NCBI RefSeq assembly: GCF_001708185.1
Contig: NZ_MDDN01000008.1
Coordinates: forward strand, 62,001 to 126,000
Reading direction: 5' to 3'
Source: Lysinibacillus xylanilyticus
Lineage (GTDB): Bacteria > Bacillota > Bacilli > Bacillales_A > Planococcaceae
DNA length: 64,000 bases
Shown here piece after piece: positions 8,300 through 17,253 of the stretch. Position 1 is the stretch's first letter, and each line of letters starts with the position of its first letter. The position numbers were made by a program, and so were the translations under genes. A model generated the notes under the pieces. That model had not been told where the DNA came from, did no database searches, and saw only the letters and a list, made by a program, of their open reading frames with translations.

Positions 8300-8460
8300 C
8301 TACTCTGGCATACGCTATCTTTGAGCGGTACCGAGCTTCCTGAGCCAATTGGAAGTTGGTCATGAAGGCGTCAGTCCACTCAGGATGACGCGACCCTAAG
8401 CAAGCCTTCTTCTCTTTCGCTTCGTGTAGGGGCTCGACTTTCTCTCTCATTCTGAATATT
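8300..8460 (-). repeat. Degenerate GC-rich repeat element
   Basis: This stretch, much richer in GC than its surroundings, has no supported gene; a 68-codon minus-strand frame over it has no ribosome binding site. It contains TTGGTCATGAAGGCGTCAGT and a later GGATGACGCG, a degenerate match to TTGGTCACAAAGGCGTTATC and CAGGACGTGATGG at 15053-15085. I read it as a worn copy of the same dispersed element. Confidence 0.45.
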
Positions 8461-8506
8461 GGGAAAAATTTAGGTGTGTCGATTAAGCATTTTTATACAT
8501 TTAAAT

Positions 8507-8670
8507 GACTGATTTCCGCTACGGGCTACTCGCTTTCCTGTGGGCGGGAGTCTAGTAACCCTACACTATACTCAGCTAAAATAGGAATATACAGGCAAAT
8601 GAAGCAACAAAAAAATTCCTTTTATTACTCAATAAAAAACCTATTTTTCCCCAATAACACAACTGTTAAA
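8507..8670. repeat. Dispersed palindromic repeat, short copy
   Basis: CTGATTTCCGCTACGGGCTA begins a hairpin (GGGCTACTCGCTTTCC paired imperfectly with GGGCGGGAGTCTAGTAACCC) and is followed by CTACACTATA, AATAGGAATATA and an A/T-rich tail with CCTATTTTTCCC. The whole ~160 bp reappears at 36102-36405 with about 130 bp of extra sequence inside the hairpin loop. Together with 8300-8460 it fills the gene-free interval between thiolase and acyl-CoA dehydrogenase. Confidence 0.7.
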
Positions 8671-8712
8671 AATTCTCCTTTTCAGTTTTTCAGTACCTCT
8701 TCTTCGTATTAA

Positions 8713-10416
8713 TTAAATCATATAGCGTTCTACCGCAATTACTCGATCAGCAATACGCCTTTTTGTTTCAACTATATTTTCTTTACTACTTGCAATCAGG
8801 CGTCCCGTTGCATGTGAGAACTCCTCATGATCGTTAAGATGATTAAGTAAATTTAACCCTGCAATTGCACTCCGTTGCGCAATTTCATGAATAAAGACTT
8901 TTGCACAATCTAATTTTTGTCCATTTTGTTCTTCCCCAGACTGCTTGATTGCTTTTTCAGCACGCAGGATGGCACTTTCACTTGTGTAAATACCAATTGC
9001 AAGATTTGCAAGGAATGCCGCAATTTCTTGCTCTTCATTCATATTATCGATACTAGCCTGATGAATCGCTTGGATTGTCACATGGTAATAATCCTTCAAA
9101 AGACGGAGTGTCTGTTTTTCATGTTGAAGTGGACCATTTTCAGGATGTACTGAATGATTTTTTGCAACATAACTTTTCAACAATGTAGAAGCTATTATGA
9201 TTCTGTTTATTTCATTTGTACCTTCAAAAATTCGATTGATACGTGAATCACGGTAAAGAGTTTCTACCTCATATTCACCCATATAGCCATACCCACCATG
9301 AATTTGAACAGCTTCATCGATGACAAAATCTAGCGTTTCAGAAGACAAAACTTTATTCATCGAACATTCGACAGCAAAACCTGCAATCGTTTCACCATAA
9401 CCCACACCGTTGTCTTTCATTTCCTCAAAACCTTTTTGCATTGCACCAGCCGTGCGATAGACGCTACTTTCATTGGCATATGTTTGAATCGTCATATCTG
9501 CAATTTTTTGTTTGATCAAATTAAAACTAGAAATTGACTTGTGAAACTGTTTACGCTCATTGGCATACTTTGTCGCAAGTTCAATCGATCGTTTGGAAAT
9601 ACCAAGTGTTGCTGAAGATAATTTAAAACGACCAATATTTAAGACATTAAAAGCGATGATATGACCACGACCAATTTCTCCAATCACATTTTCTACCGGT
9701 ACTTTTACATTTTCCAAGATGAGTGAACGAGTTGACGATCCTTTCAGCCCCATTTTTTTCTCTTCAGGACCAGTCGTTAAACCCTCGTACTCTTTTTCAA
9801 CGATAAATGTCGTTATTTTAGCGTCGCCTATTTTTGCATAAACAATAAAGATATCTGCAAATGCCGAATTTGTAATCCACTGTTTTTCTCCGTTCAGCAC
9901 ATAATATTTTCCATCAGCTGATAACTTGGCAGTTGTTTTCAGTCCCATTGCATCAGTTCCAGCAGATGGCTCCGTCAGCGCATACGCAGCAATCTTTTCT
10001 CCAGTTAATAAAACAGGCAAATATTTATCTTTTTGTTCCTTATTTCCAAAGTAAGCGATTGGTAGTGCCCCAATTCCAGTTTGTCCCCCAAATGTAATGG
10101 AAAAAGAACGGCTAATAGCCATCTTCTCAGAAATGATTGCGCCACACACTTTCCCGAGGTTCAATCCGCCATCTAGTTCCGGAATATCGGCACCGATTAG
10201 TCCAAGTTCTCCCGCTTCTTTAATAAGACGGACCGTTTCATCGAATTCTTGATTTTCAATTTTTTTTAGTGCAGGCATAACTTTATTCACCACAAACTTC
10301 TCAGTCATATCGGCAATCATTTTATGCTCTTCACTAAAATCTTCCGGTGTGAATATATCTTCTGGAACAATACTTCTGGATAAGAAGCTATTAGTCTCCT
10401 TTTCTTCTATCAACAC
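8713..10416 (-). CDS. Acyl-CoA dehydrogenase, long form
   Basis: This FAD enzyme introduces the 2,3 double bond in an acyl-CoA. The 567 residues comprise the dehydrogenase core plus a ~160-residue C-terminal helical extension, as in VLCAD/FadE-type members. Signatures are YALTEPSAGTDAMG near 145-158, GEKQWITNSAFADIF near 176-190, QIHGGYGYMGEYEVE near 371-385 and catalytic Glu398 in RIFEGTNEINR. A GTG start at 10416 follows AAGGAG by ten bases. Bacillus FadE works with a fused FadN; here separate hydratase and dehydrogenase genes lie 115 bp upstream, completing one beta-oxidation round. The substrate is unknown, an aryl-propionyl-CoA being the contextual guess. Confidence 0.9.
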   Translation of the reverse strand: MLIEEKETNSFLSRSIVPEDIFTPEDFSEEHKMIADMTEKFVVNKVMPALKKIENQEFDETVRLIKEAGELGLIGADIPELDGGLNLGKVCGAIISEKMAISRSFSITFGGQTGIGALPIAYFGNKEQKDKYLPVLLTGEKIAAYALTEPSAGTDAMGLKTTAKLSADGKYYVLNGEKQWITNSAFADIFIVYAKIGDAKITTFIVEKEYEGLTTGPEEKKMGLKGSSTRSLILENVKVPVENVIGEIGRGHIIAFNVLNIGRFKLSSATLGISKRSIELATKYANERKQFHKSISSFNLIKQKIADMTIQTYANESSVYRTAGAMQKGFEEMKDNGVGYGETIAGFAVECSMNKVLSSETLDFVIDEAVQIHGGYGYMGEYEVETLYRDSRINRIFEGTNEINRIIIASTLLKSYVAKNHSVHPENGPLQHEKQTLRLLKDYYHVTIQAIHQASIDNMNEEQEIAAFLANLAIGIYTSESAILRAEKAIKQSGEEQNGQKLDCAKVFIHEIAQRSAIAGLNLLNHLNDHEEFSHATGRLIASSKENIVETKRRIADRVIAVERYMI

Positions 10417-10531
10417 TTTCTTTCACTCCTTCCATCTAGAAGTTTGGTTATTCACTGTCTTACCAAAGTTTTATAGAAAATGAAGAACCTGATGACTTTC
10501 TATATGAACGTTTCTATATTTATTAGTTTTA

Positions 10532-11311
10532 TTAACGACCAGTATAAACCGGCTTTCTCTTCTCAACGAATGCATTCAACCCTTCTTTTCGATCTTCTGT
10601 TGAAAATGCATTACCAAAACATGCTGCTTCAATGATTAACCCAGACTCGATATCTGTATTACTTCCTGCATTGACGGCCTGTTTTACCATTTGCAGGGCA
10701 ACTGGTGGCTTTTGAGCAAGTTTTTTTGCCCATTCTTTTGCAACAGGTATTACTTCTTCAGCTGGCACAACTTTATTTACAATACCCAATTCAAGTGCAC
10801 GAACAGCATCGAACATTTCTCCAAAATAGAGGAGTTCTTTCGCTATCCCCTGCCCAACAATTTTAGGTAATCGCTGAGTGCCTCCTCCGCCAGGAATTAT
10901 TCCAAGACCTACTTCAGGGAATGCGAACTTTGCTTTTTCAGTGCTAATACGTAAGTCACACACCAGAGCAAGTTCTAGTCCACCACCAAGTGCCATTCCA
11001 TTCAACGCTGCTATGACTGGCTTAGTTGAATTTTCTATTTGTGTGAATACTGATCTAGATACTTTATTCATCTTATTGATTCCAACAAGATCCAATCCCG
11101 CCATTTCGGAAATATCTGCACCAGCAACAAATGCTTTTTCACCACTGCCAGTTAAAATAATTGCCCGAACATCATCCTCTTCATCCAACTTACTGAACAC
11201 ATCAGATAACTCATTGAAAACTTGAGTATTTAGAGGATTTACAGGTGGACGGTTAATCGTTATTGTAGCTATATTATTTTCAACTTCCACTAACAAAGAT
11301 TTATATATCAT
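10532..11311 (-). CDS. Enoyl-CoA hydratase (crotonase family)
   Basis: This 259-residue crotonase hydrates a 2-enoyl-CoA to the 3-hydroxyacyl-CoA. The oxyanion-hole region reads FVAGADISEMAG and NGMALGGGLELALVCD. The two catalytic acids are Glu113 (in GGGLELALVCD) and Glu133 (in FPEVGLGIIPGGGGTQ), so full hydratase activity is expected. Its ATG lies inside the end of the upstream 3-hydroxyacyl-CoA dehydrogenase gene (4-bp overlap), so the two are translationally coupled. Confidence 0.92.
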   Translation of the reverse strand: MIYKSLLVEVENNIATITINRPPVNPLNTQVFNELSDVFSKLDEEDDVRAIILTGSGEKAFVAGADISEMAGLDLVGINKMNKVSRSVFTQIENSTKPVIAALNGMALGGGLELALVCDLRISTEKAKFAFPEVGLGIIPGGGGTQRLPKIVGQGIAKELLYFGEMFDAVRALELGIVNKVVPAEEVIPVAKEWAKKLAQKPPVALQMVKQAVNAGSNTDIESGLIIEAACFGNAFSTEDRKEGLNAFVEKRKPVYTGR

Positions 11312-12186
11312 TTTTCCACCAGCTCCTTTTTTTCTTTATAATCGTAAAATCCTGCTCCTGATTTCTTACCGAAACGACCAGCTCTCATCATTTGTTTCAT
11401 TAGTAAAGGTGGTGCAAAGCGTGGATCGTTAAATTCATTGTTGAAATATTCCATTACATGGTAGCCGATATCGACACCAGCATAGTCTTGTAATTCAAAT
11501 GGTCCCATAGGGTAGTTCAAGCCAAATTTCACTGCTTTATCAATATCTTCTGCAGATGCTACACCTTCTTCTAAAAGACGAATCGCCTCGATAAACTGAG
11601 GAATCATAATGCGGTTGACAATAAATCCAGGCGTATCTTTTTTGACTTCCACAACTTCTTTCCTTAGTTGAAGTGACAGCGCTTTCAAAGCAGACACTGT
11701 ATCATCACTCGTTTCGTAACCGCGTACGATTTCTACTAGCTTCATTAATTGTGCAGGGTTGAAAAAATGCATACCTGCGACACGATCCGGACGTTTCGTT
11801 GCAGCCGCAATTTCTGTTATGGACATGGATGATGTATTCGTCGTTAATATGACATCGTCTCTAACAATTACATCAAGTTGTGAGAATACCTCTTTCTTTA
11901 AATCGAGATCTTCAAGAACTGCTTCAATAACAATATCGACATCTTTCAAATCTTCAAGCTTTGTAGTTGTCTGGATGCGCGTAAGTGTTTCCTGCTTTTG
12001 CTCCTCAGTCATTTTTCCTCGCTCAACACTTTTTGACATAAATTTATTAAGTCGAGCCATGGCCCCTTCTAAATACCTGTCTTCAATATCTCGCAAAACT
12101 ACGTTAAAGCCATTTAATGCGGCAAGATTTGCAATACCTGCACCCATAGAACCAGCGCCGACTACACCAATTGTTTTAATGATCAT
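11308..12186 (-). CDS. 3-hydroxyacyl-CoA dehydrogenase, monofunctional
   Basis: This NAD-dependent enzyme of the 3-hydroxybutyryl-CoA dehydrogenase family has 292 residues, the usual size. The N-terminal Rossmann motif is GVVGAGSMGAGIA; NTSSMSITEIA and the catalytic His in GMHFFNPAQLMKLVEI follow; the C-terminal helical domain has GFIVNRIMIPQFIEA and the end block RAGRFGKKSGAGFYDY. GGGGAG precedes ATG 12186. It heads a three-gene run (dehydrogenase, hydratase, acyl-CoA dehydrogenase). A terminator lies upstream, so this run probably has its own promoter in 12187-12540. Confidence 0.92.
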   Translation of the reverse strand: MIIKTIGVVGAGSMGAGIANLAALNGFNVVLRDIEDRYLEGAMARLNKFMSKSVERGKMTEEQKQETLTRIQTTTKLEDLKDVDIVIEAVLEDLDLKKEVFSQLDVIVRDDVILTTNTSSMSITEIAAATKRPDRVAGMHFFNPAQLMKLVEIVRGYETSDDTVSALKALSLQLRKEVVEVKKDTPGFIVNRIMIPQFIEAIRLLEEGVASAEDIDKAVKFGLNYPMGPFELQDYAGVDIGYHVMEYFNNEFNDPRFAPPLLMKQMMRAGRFGKKSGAGFYDYKEKKELVEK

Positions 12187-12624
12187 TATTTATCTCCCCT
12201 AACTTTTTTCTATATTTTCATTATATACAGACAATTTTTCGCATTGTATCTACATAGTGTAGGAAAACGAGATCTTCTTTCATCAAATAATATGAATTTC
12301 TTACTTTTCATTCATAAGTGTTACCTTTGAAATCCCTTATATAAATCCATGAATCTTCATACCACCTTCTCCCTGATCATATTAGCCATAGGTAAACCTC
12401 TACAGGAATAAAGAATGCCTGGAAAATAAGAGACAATGGACAAAGGAAATAAGTTTTAACTCACATAAATCCCTTATTCAAGTCATCCTCCTTCTCAAAA
12501 TAGAACTTTTCACATTACGATTCTCTTTTTCTATTACAATAATAAATAAAAAAAGCTGTACTGGAGGTAGCTCCGGTACAGCTTTTCTGTTGTAAGTTAC
12601 GAAGTATAAATATGTTGTTTCATA
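12187..12624 (-). other. Intergenic region with a strong terminator
   Basis: No gene is supported here. The stretch probably holds the promoter of the dehydrogenase-hydratase-acyl-CoA dehydrogenase run, but I cannot pick a convincing -35/-10 pair. The terminator near its right end has its own entry. Confidence 0.5.
12549..12587 (-). terminator. Terminator after the 182-residue unknown gene
   Basis: The arms AGCTGTACtGGAG and CTCCgGTACAGCT enclose GTAG. Read on the minus strand it is followed by TTTTTTT, ending transcripts that come through the monooxygenase and the unknown gene. The plus-strand reading also has TTTT. Confidence 0.85.
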
Positions 12625-13173
12625 TTACAATAGATAAATCCTATTTCCATCTAGACCCACAGGTACGTGACCCATTTCAAGCAATTCAAGCAAAGGAATA
12701 AACAAATCTTCCTCACCTGCAAGTTCTGCTGTACAAACGAGAACTGCAATGTACATGGCGTGTCCTACAAAGAAATTAACCTGCTTTTCATCACCAAATT
12801 CTTGGAATGCTTTTTGAAATGTTGCATGAAAAACTGCTTGCGGTACGGATTCAATTGCTATTTTAAGCAAATCTGCTTGACCTGCTTCATCAATTTTTTT
12901 TTTCAATTGATCTGGAAGACCACTCAAAACTTTCCATAGGTTGCTATTATCAAATGTCAGTTTACTAATTGTTTCTGATGTCTGCTCTTTGGTTACCCAC
13001 TGAATTTCGTAATCATCCACTTGCAACTTCTGCATTAAGCGTTGTAATGCTTCTTCGGCAATCTTTTCTTTATACCCTGCTTTTTCGTACCAGTCTATAG
13101 CAGATAATCGTTCAGCTATCTCATTGATTGACTGCGCTTTCGAACCAAACTTATTCTCACTAATCAACACCAT
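12625..13173 (-). CDS. Unrecognised soluble protein of the aromatic cluster
   Basis: The 182-residue soluble protein has no signal, membrane span or recognised domain. It looks mostly helical, with blocks AERLSAIDWYEKAGY, EEALQRLMQKLQVDDYEIQW, FFVGHAMYIAVLVCTAEL and the end HVPVGLDGNRIYLL. GGAGG lies nine bases before ATG 13173. It sits 39 bp downstream of the FAD monooxygenase and upstream of a terminator, so the two form a unit. Candidate roles are a partner or chaperone of the monooxygenase or an accessory of the aromatic pathway; nothing in the sequence decides. I do not recognise the family. Confidence 0.75.
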   Translation of the reverse strand: MVLISENKFGSKAQSINEIAERLSAIDWYEKAGYKEKIAEEALQRLMQKLQVDDYEIQWVTKEQTSETISKLTFDNSNLWKVLSGLPDQLKKKIDEAGQADLLKIAIESVPQAVFHATFQKAFQEFGDEKQVNFFVGHAMYIAVLVCTAELAGEEDLFIPLLELLEMGHVPVGLDGNRIYLL

Positions 13174-13212
13174 GCGATAATCCTCCTTTTCAACTTCAAG
13201 TATTAATTACCA

Positions 13213-14442
13213 TTAGTATTTTGTTGTCAGTTCAGGTGGACCGAATTTCGGACCATATGGACCTTCATCGAGCCAGCGTCCTAGAGTCGGAACGATTGAA
13301 ACGAGTGAAGCTGCAAGTTCGCGCTTCATATTCATTTCTCGCGAATCGCCCTGTAAGTGATGAAGCGCAGTTGTCGATCCATCTCGATTCCACAATGCTG
13401 CAATTCTCCGTTCAGTGGCCGCTTCAACAATAGCTTGACAACGTTCTGCTTCACTAGTTGCTTTTATTGCCTGTTCGATACCACGAACTGCAATAATTGC
13501 ATCAGGTATTCCAGAATTCAATCCACGTGCACCGAAAGGAGCGAATAAATGAGCTGCCTCTCCCGCTAGCAAGATACGGCGCTTTTCATCCGTAAATGAA
13601 TCGACAACTACTTGATGGAAACGGTACGAGGACACCCAAGTAACTCGTTCTGCATATTTTGGATTCATCACTTTTGGAAGCCACTCTTTCACACTTTCTT
13701 CTGTGCCGTAATCTTCAACCTTATCTTCAGCTAACAATTGAAGATCGACACGCATGCCTCCCTTAAATGGAACAAACATTACGTTACGGCGTTCCATTGC
13801 CGGGTGCTGATAATGGAAGATCCGTTCAATAGACATTGGATCATTTTCATCCTCTTCAATATCAACGACTATGAATGTATCATTCGTACGCGGACCTTCA
13901 AATTGAATACCAGACTGTTCACGCACGACAGAGCGTGCACCATCGCAGCCGATTATATAATCTGCTTCCCAAATCTCACCAGAAGCCGTTGTTAACTTGA
14001 CGCCTCCATCTGTAATGTCTAGATCCTTTGCAGATTCTCCCCATACAAATTCAACACCAGCCTCAGAACAAGCATTGTAAATATGCTTTTCTATCTTATG
14101 TTGATGAAGCGATGCAAAATGTGGTAATTTAGTCGGATCTTGAGTATTGGTTACCCCATAATTACGCACATAAACTTCTTTTCCACGGAATAAAGTTCTT
14201 TTGATTGGCCAAATAACTCCATCTTTGGACAATTCAAAACCAAGACCTTTTGATGTTTCTTCCAGTAACTTTAACGATGCCCCATGAATATAGATCGCTC
14301 GGCTACCAGCTCGCGGAGTATCCTTTTCTTGCGATTCAATTACTACACATGATATACCTTTTTTTTGAAGGGCCAATGCCGCAGTAAGTCCAACTGGTCC
14401 AGCTCCTACAACAATTACATTTCTTTTTTTCACATTCACCAT
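13213..14442 (-). CDS. FAD-dependent aromatic hydroxylase (candidate 3-hydroxybenzoate 6-hydroxylase)
   Basis: This single-component flavoprotein monooxygenase of the PHBH/MhpA type has 409 residues. Visible are the N-terminal dinucleotide motif VVGAGPVGLTAALAL, the DG motif IIGCDGARSVVRE, and the second FAD motif LLAGEAAHLFAPFGARGLNSG. Most relatives have GDAAH, so the Asp-to-Glu change in GEAAH is unusual. Such enzymes hydroxylate phenolic acids with NAD(P)H and oxygen. Since the cluster ends in gentisate cleavage, 6-hydroxylation of 3-hydroxybenzoate is the likely reaction, with MhpA-like action on a hydroxyphenylpropionate as the alternative. AGGGG lies ten bases before the upstream in-frame ATG 14442. 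Confidence 0.85.
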   Translation of the reverse strand: MVNVKKRNVIVVGAGPVGLTAALALQKKGISCVVIESQEKDTPRAGSRAIYIHGASLKLLEETSKGLGFELSKDGVIWPIKRTLFRGKEVYVRNYGVTNTQDPTKLPHFASLHQHKIEKHIYNACSEAGVEFVWGESAKDLDITDGGVKLTTASGEIWEADYIIGCDGARSVVREQSGIQFEGPRTNDTFIVVDIEEDENDPMSIERIFHYQHPAMERRNVMFVPFKGGMRVDLQLLAEDKVEDYGTEESVKEWLPKVMNPKYAERVTWVSSYRFHQVVVDSFTDEKRRILLAGEAAHLFAPFGARGLNSGIPDAIIAVRGIEQAIKATSEAERCQAIVEAATERRIAALWNRDGSTTALHHLQGDSREMNMKRELAASLVSIVPTLGRWLDEGPYGPKFGPPELTTKY

Positions 14443-14529
14443 TTATTACATCCCCTTTTTAAGCAATTGAAATAGTATTCAATCTGATTTTAGTGATCAA
14501 ACTTCTATAAAAAAGGTCCATCACCATAA

Positions 14530-15160
14530 GGTGTGGTTGATTTCCGTTCCGACTGGGTGCTTTCCTAAGGGCGTCCGATGAGCCGCTTCGAGCAACAGAT
14601 GTTTTTTGTGCGAAAGCGCAGTGCTAACGTAGCGATAGCAACAAGTGTTTTTTGCGCGAAAGCGAAGCGTCAGCAGCAAGTGTTTTTTGTGCGAAAGCGC
14701 AGCGTCAGCAACAAGTGTTTTTTGTGCGAAAGCGCAGCGTCAGCAACAAGTGTTTTTTGTGCGAAAGCGCAGCGTCAGCAACAAGTGTTTTTTGTGCGAA
14801 AGCGCAGTGCTAACGTAGCGATAGCAACAAGTGTTTTTTGCGCGAAAGCGAAGCGTCAGCAGCAAGTGTTTTTTGCGCGAAAGCGAAGCGTCAGCAGCAA
14901 GTGTTTTTTGTGCGAAAGCGCAGCGTCAGCAACAAGTGTTTTTGTGCGAAAGCGCAGCGTCAGCAACAAGTGTTTTTGTGCGAAAGCGCAGTGCTAACGT
15001 AGCGTCAGCAACAAGTGTTTTTTGCGCGAAAGCGAAGCGTCAGCAACAAGATGTTGGTCACAAAGGCGTTATCACAGGACGTGATGGTTTTAGCCTTCGT
15101 TCCCTTAGGTGCTCGCTCAGAGGCTCATCTGTACGCTGTCCCTAAGGAGTCGCCCAGACT
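14530..15160 (+). repeat. Expanded palindromic repeat element
   Basis: The left end (TTGATTTCCGTTCCGACTGG) resembles the TGATTTCCGCTACGGG end of the 8.5-kb and 36.1-kb elements. The right part, with GATGTTGGTCACAAAGGCGT, CACAGGACGTGATGG and TTAGCCTTCGTTCC, matches the reverse complement of 36192-36262. Between them lies the tandem array. The element is much richer in GC than the flanking DNA. Long plus-strand frames through it encode only repetitive FVRKRSVSNKCFLCESAAS-like peptide and have no start signals, so I call no gene in 14443-15316. Confidence 0.75.
14597..15050 (+). repeat. 12-unit tandem array, 35-bp period
   Basis: Twelve head-to-tail units share GTGTTTTTTGTGCGAAAGCG plus CAGCGTCAGCAACAA. 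Nine are about 35 bp and three carry an extra GTGCTAACGTAGC-type segment of ~11 bp. Two subtypes alternate: TGTGCGAAAGCGCAGCG and TGCGCGAAAGCGAAGCG. Each TGTG-type unit contains the mini-hairpin TGCG-AAAG-CGCA. A single unit of the second subtype occurs, reverse-complemented, inside the 36.1-kb element. Confidence 0.9.
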
Positions 15161-15269
15161 TCACTCCAATCAACTAATATACAAGGCATATATTTAAAAA
15201 AATGTCCTCCACAACTTTTGGTAAAGAACCACAAAAAACCATAAATACTTTATAATACCCTTATCTTTT

Positions 15270-15313
15270 TAAAAAAAGAGATCTATATTAATTTTTAATG
15301 TTATAGGTCTCTT
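15270..15313 (-). terminator. Terminator of the ABC importer operon
   Basis: On the minus strand AGAGACCTAT pairs with ATAGATCTCT (one mismatch) around an A/T loop, and TTTTTTT follows. It overlaps the end of the substrate-binding protein gene. Confidence 0.7.
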
Positions 15314-15316
15314 TAT

Positions 15317-16483
15317 TTACTCAGTAAACTTCCAATCATTATTTTCAATACTTAAAACAGATATTCCATCAGGTTCAGGGCTTGCTTGTGATACACCAAA
15401 ATCAAAAGTTCCCGTAGCCCCTAAATATTTTCCTAAATCGTTTTGTAAATAAGTATGAATATCTTCGGATGTTACATTTCCTGCTTTAATCGCTTTTACA
15501 ACAACATTTATACCGTCCAAAAGATGTGCAGCGAATAAGTCTGGTTCACTATTAAATTCTTTTTTATATGCATCACTGAATGCCTTTAACATTTCTTTTT
15601 GATCCGAATCTGGCAATTGATCTATAACACTTAGTTTACTACCAACGACCATAATATTTTCATTGTCATCCTTCACTTGTTCCAAGAACCCTTGGTTTGC
15701 AGCAGCCGTACTTTGAATCATCGGAATGTCAAAATTCATCGCTTTAAAATTACGAGCGATAATTCCAGCTCCAGGTGTTCTCGACCAAACGATGATCGCT
15801 TCGGGATTCTTTTTACGAACTTTTGTCAATTGAATTGTCATATCTGTAGCAGTAGCATCGAACTCTTCATGAGCAATAATCTCGATGCCATTTTCCTTAG
15901 CCAACGCTTCAAATGCTGGCATACCAGTTACTCCGAAGCCGTCAGAAGCATTCACCCACGCTACTTTTTTAATATTATTCTTCTTTAAATATTCAACAAT
16001 CGGCATTGCAATGACCGTTGTGCTTTGTGCCATGCTATATACATACTCACTTTCCGATTCAATCGGTGCAATTGTAAGTAATGGTAGTTTTTTCTCAATG
16101 GCTTTTGGTATAATGGCCATCGTAGTACTTGATTGAGTCGCTCCAACAACCGCTACAACATTTTCTGAAATTAATTTATCCATCGCGACTACCGCTTTTG
16201 TATCATTCGTTTCATAGTCTTGTTTGATAAGCTGAACTTTCTTACCATCAATTGGACCTGCTTCATCTAATTGTTTTTGTAATAATTCCACAGTCTTTGC
16301 TTGTGCACTACCAAGTGTTGATGCTGGACCTGTTTCAGCTACAATCACACCAATTTTTACAACTCCTTCCTCACTTTTCCCACCGCTTGTCTCCTCTGCA
16401 TTCTCGATTCCACATCCCGCAACAACTAATAGAAAAACGAAAGATAAAATAGCAACTAGTTTACCTATAAAAAATTTTTTCAT
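15317..16483 (-). CDS. ABC importer substrate-binding lipoprotein, branched-chain-amino-acid type
   Basis: This is the extracellular binding protein of a LivJ/UrtA-like importer (388 residues). A lipoprotein signal is clear: MKKFFIGK, a hydrophobic stretch, and the lipobox VVAGC with Cys24 as anchor. The mature part starts VVKIGVIVAETGPASTLGSAQ, a typical periplasmic-binding type 6 fold with TQSSTTMAIIPKA and GFGVTGMPAFEALAKENGIE. In aromatic clusters such binding proteins often take up benzoate- or phenylpropionate-like acids, so the ligand here is probably the pathway substrate rather than an amino acid (inference). Confidence 0.9.
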   Translation of the reverse strand: MKKFFIGKLVAILSFVFLLVVAGCGIENAEETSGGKSEEGVVKIGVIVAETGPASTLGSAQAKTVELLQKQLDEAGPIDGKKVQLIKQDYETNDTKAVVAMDKLISENVVAVVGATQSSTTMAIIPKAIEKKLPLLTIAPIESESEYVYSMAQSTTVIAMPIVEYLKKNNIKKVAWVNASDGFGVTGMPAFEALAKENGIEIIAHEEFDATATDMTIQLTKVRKKNPEAIIVWSRTPGAGIIARNFKAMNFDIPMIQSTAAANQGFLEQVKDDNENIMVVGSKLSVIDQLPDSDQKEMLKAFSDAYKKEFNSEPDLFAAHLLDGINVVVKAIKAGNVTSEDIHTYLQNDLGKYLGATGTFDFGVSQASPEPDGISVLSIENNDWKFTE

Positions 16484-16530
16484 ACAAACCCTTCACTCCC
16501 CCAATTTTTTTGTCAAAACAATTCGTTCAC

Positions 16531-17253
16531 TTACCCTACCTTTATTCCTAGATATGCTGATTTCACTTCGGGATTCGAACTAATTTCTTCATTCGTGCCG
16601 TCCATTATGAATTTTCCTTGATCCATTACGTATGCACGATCAGCCACTTTTAACGCTGCTTTAACATTTTGTTCTACTAAAATGACCATTGTTCCCATTT
16701 CTTCTTTAATTCGCACTAAAATCTCTAAAATTTCATTCACTATTTTTGGTGCTAAACCCATCGATGGCTCATCTAGGAGAATTATTTTAGGATCAGACAT
16801 GAGCGCACGTCCAATCGCAAGCATCTGCTGCTCCCCACCACTCAAATTCCCGCCAATCCTATGATAATGTTTTTTCAATCCTGGAAATAACTCCAGCATT
16901 CTGTCCAAATTCTCCTCTACATGTTTCCGGTCTTTATAGTATTTCGAGTAAATCCCTAACGTCAGGTTTTCCTTTACGGTGTGTCCTGGAAAAACTTGAC
17001 GCCCCTCTGGAACAAGACATAAACCTTTCCCAACTATTTTGTGGGCAGGAAGACCACTAATTAACTCATCTTGAAGTATTACTTTTCCTTCGACTGGTGT
17101 GTAAAGGCCCGCTAATGTATTTAATAACGTACTTTTCCCTGCGCCATTAGCACCAATAATGGATACAATTTCTCCTTTGTCCACATGAAAGTCGAGCGAA
17201 TGTAAAATTTGAATCTTCCCGATACGTGAACTAAGACTTTCAACTTTGAACAT
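16531..17253 (-). CDS. ABC importer ATPase, LivF type
   Basis: This 240-residue cytoplasmic ATPase has Walker A GANGAGKSTLLNT, signature LSGGEQQMLAIGRAL, Walker B IILLDEPSMGLAP and switch His replaced by Gln in ILVEQNV, which is normal for LivF. The family blocks LVPEGRQVFPGHTV and EEISSNPEVKSAYLG are present. Its start touches the stop of the LivG-type gene (1-bp overlap). Confidence 0.92.
   Translation of the reverse strand: MFKVESLSSRIGKIQILHSLDFHVDKGEIVSIIGANGAGKSTLLNTLAGLYTPVEGKVILQDELISGLPAHKIVGKGLCLVPEGRQVFPGHTVKENLTLGIYSKYYKDRKHVEENLDRMLELFPGLKKHYHRIGGNLSGGEQQMLAIGRALMSDPKIILLDEPSMGLAPKIVNEILEILVRIKEEMGTMVILVEQNVKAALKVADRAYVMDQGKFIMDGTNEEISSNPEVKSAYLGIKVG

Noticed and set aside
8244..8450. 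68-codon minus-strand frame
   Set aside because: It lies over a degenerate repeat copy, has no ribosome binding site and no recognised domain.
14578..14997. 139-codon plus-strand frame through the tandem array
   Set aside because: It only translates the 35-bp units (multiples of near 3 keep frames open), has no ribosome binding site, and frame changes between subtypes. It is a by-product of the repeat.
14597..15050. CRISPR array
   Set aside because: Units are directly adjacent with no unique spacers and no cas gene is present.
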